Below, piece by piece: positions 4,968-6,326 of a DNA stretch of 6,326 nt. The stretch is from Opitutaceae bacterium (lineage in GTDB: Bacteria > Verrucomicrobiota > Verrucomicrobiia > Opitutales > Opitutaceae): the NCBI GenBank assembly GCA_031254955.1, contig JAIRTK010000275.1, positions 1-6,326 on the forward strand. Reading direction: 5' to 3'. Every line of letters begins with the position of its first letter. Position 1 is the first letter of the stretch. The position numbers and the translations under genes are program-made. The notes beneath the pieces are model-generated. The model searched no databases. It had not been told where the DNA came from and worked only from the letters and a program-made list of their open reading frames with translations.

Positions 4968-6326
4968 ATGATGAACACCCGCACCACCCCCCAACCCGCC
5001 TCCTCCCTCCTGCCCGCCGCCGCCGCCCGCGCCCGCACTCGCGCGTTCGCGCTCCTGCTGGCAGTCGCGGCGTTTCCCTGCGCGCTTCCCGCGCAAACTC
5101 TGCCGCCAGTCAACGGCACCTACGAATTTTACGCCGACACCCTCTACGACGGCTCCGGTGGCCTCATCACCAACACCGTCACTGCGGACACCATCTGGCG
5201 CGTCGCCGACGGCGTCACCGTCACTGTCACGAGCAACACCGTGACGGCCAACACCAACGGCGGCATCTTCGGCGCCGGCGTCGTCAAGACCATCCGCATC
5301 GAGCCGATCGGGACGACTGGCCGCGTCGAGTTCATCGGCAACGTCACCAAGGGCCAGGGCGCGGTCTTTGGCATGGGTATGTCCCCCGCCAAAATTCAGC
5401 TGGTCAATGTCGCCTTCATCGGCAACCAAGGCACGCGCGACACGCTCGGCAGTCAAGGCGGCGCGGCCAGCGGCGGCGGCGTCATCTACTCGGCCAGCGG
5501 CGGGCAGATTGACATGACCAACGTCCTCTTTCAGGGCAACAGCGCCCGCCACGGCGGCGGCATTCTCGCCTCGTGCAACGTAAACATCACCTCCGGCACT
5601 TTCATCGGCAATCGCGCCAACTCCCGGAACTACTCCACCGACGTCTCGTCAACCGCCGCCACGTCCCTCATGGGCAACACCCATTCCGGCTACGGCGGCG
5701 CCATCATGCTCAACCACTCCGGCATGAAGCTCATGATCGCCCGCGAGTCCACCTTCACCGGCAACTGGGCGCGCCGCGGCGGCGGCGCCGTCAACGCCCG
5801 CTCTCGCCACTCCATCGAATTTTGGGACACCGTTGACATCTCCGACAACTTCGCCGGACAGGGCGGTGCCCTCGGCAGCGCCATCAATGTCACCGAGGAA
5901 GGCGAGGGCATCTTCTTCAAATACACCGGCACGACCGGCGTGACCGATTACGTTTATTCCGGCAACGTCGCGAAAGGCTCCGACATGGATGCCGTCGAAA
6001 TCACGGAATCCGAGATAACCGGCCTCCCCTCCTTCGCCCCTCTCGCCAGAGGCGGCGGCTTCTACTTTGCCAGCAACAGAAACGAGGCCAACGCCAAGCC
6101 CCGCCTCTACTTCGACATCGCTACCGGCGTCACCGTGCAAATCGGCAAGGCCTCCAATCCTTCGTCCTACGACTCCATCGCCACGTCGGATGTCACCGGC
6201 ACGCTCTCCCGCTTCGACCTCACCGGCACCGGCGCGGGCCGCCTCATCCTCCACGCCGACAACTCCTATTTCCAAGGCACCGTCAACGTCGGCACGGGCG
6301 CCCTCCTTCTCGGCAACCAAAACGCC
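4968..6326 (+). CDS. Secreted beta-helix, Pmp/autotransporter-like surface protein (3' end outside window)
   Basis: The frame is open for 453 codons to the window edge. A signal peptide is clear: arginines at 21-25, hydrophobic core FALLLAVAAFPCAL (27-40), likely cleavage ALPA-QT after residue 42. The following passenger carries repeated FxGN-type motifs (FIGN 122, FIGN 150, FQGN 188, FIGN 212, FTGN 263; related YSGN 330) alternating with GGA/GGG-I/V/L motifs (169, 196, 243, 271, 299). This is the pattern of chlamydial polymorphic membrane proteins and related right-handed beta-helices. Residues about 420-451 (GAGRLILHADNSYFQGTVNV then GALLLGN) match the autotransporter-associated beta-strand repeat. 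More such repeats, and either a C-terminal barrel or another sorting signal, would be expected downstream. ATG at 4968 and 4971 are both possible starts; neither has a Shine-Dalgarno sequence. Adhesion or cell-surface display is the likely role, inferred from family resemblance only. Confidence 0.88.
   Translation, partial: MMNTRTTPQPASSLLPAAAARARTRAFALLLAVAAFPCALPAQTLPPVNGTYEFYADTLYDGSGGLITNTVTADTIWRVADGVTVTVTSNTVTANTNGGIFGAGVVKTIRIEPIGTTGRVEFIGNVTKGQGAVFGMGMSPAKIQLVNVAFIGNQGTRDTLGSQGGAASGGGVIYSASGGQIDMTNVLFQGNSARHGGGILASCNVNITSGTFIGNRANSRNYSTDVSSTAATSLMGNTHSGYGGAIMLNHSGMKLMIARESTFTGNWARRGGGAVNARSRHSIEFWDTVDISDNFAGQGGALGSAINVTEEGEGIFFKYTGTTGVTDYVYSGNVAKGSDMDAVEITESEITGLPSFAPLARGGGFYFASNRNEANAKPRLYFDIATGVTVQIGKASNPSSYDSIATSDVTGTLSRFDLTGTGAGRLILHADNSYFQGTVNVGTGALLLGNQNA

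Noticed and set aside
5069..5090. Lipoprotein lipobox at FPC in the second gene's signal peptide
   Set aside because: Pro directly before the Cys does not fit a lipobox, and an ordinary ALPA-Q cleavage site follows.
4707..5552. 281-codon minus-strand open frame
   Set aside because: It lies opposite the signal peptide and beta-helix of the real gene and includes translated repeat DNA (the ACATGAGLEACATG peptide comes from REP-like copies).

Overview
The window looks like a high-GC Gram-negative bacterium, most plausibly a member of the Verrucomicrobiota (Opitutaceae-like). This is an inference from three things: a large TonB-dependent receptor of the 'LEKFTVVA' type, a neighbouring secreted beta-helix/autotransporter-repeat protein, and intergenic DNA full of short GC-rich palindromes and 'cacggag/ttttcacgc' repeats. 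No rRNA or housekeeping gene is present to confirm it.

Layout: (i) 1-720 is non-coding repeat DNA. Two diverged copies of one element lie in inverted orientation (about 84-214 and 541-720). Between them sit a pair of inverted REP-like hairpins starting with GTAG (255-278 and 321-344), a perfect 17-bp inverted repeat (392-408/455-471) and, inside the right arm, an 11-bp tandem repeat. (ii) 721-1223 is a lower-GC intergenic region with AT-rich patches, weak Fur-box-like sequences, one doubtful 30-codon ORF and a plausible sigma70-type promoter just before the receptor gene. (iii) 1224-4668 is a TonB-dependent outer-membrane receptor gene whose natural 5' end is interrupted by a run of 13 C (1242-1254). 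(iv) 4669-4967 is an intergenic REP-like cluster with an exact 24-nt inverted pair. (v) 4968 to the window edge is the 5' part of a secreted beta-helix protein with Pmp-like FxxN/GGA(I/V/L) repeats and the start of an autotransporter-associated repeat.

The main observation is the poly-C tract. An ATG at 1224 begins a typical 'MKTNNL...' N-terminus but runs into C13 and is out of frame with the receptor in this assembly. Removing one C (C12), or adding two (C15), joins it seamlessly to an arginine-rich n-region and hydrophobic core, giving a complete signal peptide and a 1147-residue receptor. This is the architecture of a slipped-strand, phase-variable (ON/OFF) surface receptor, and the sequence as given is in an OFF register. 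A homopolymer sequencing error is the obvious competing explanation.

Functionally, both genes encode envelope proteins. The receptor would import a large or scarce substrate across the outer membrane using TonB energy. The second protein would be displayed on or released from the surface. The REP-like DNA between them may limit or process read-through transcription. Neither gene has a convincing Shine-Dalgarno sequence.
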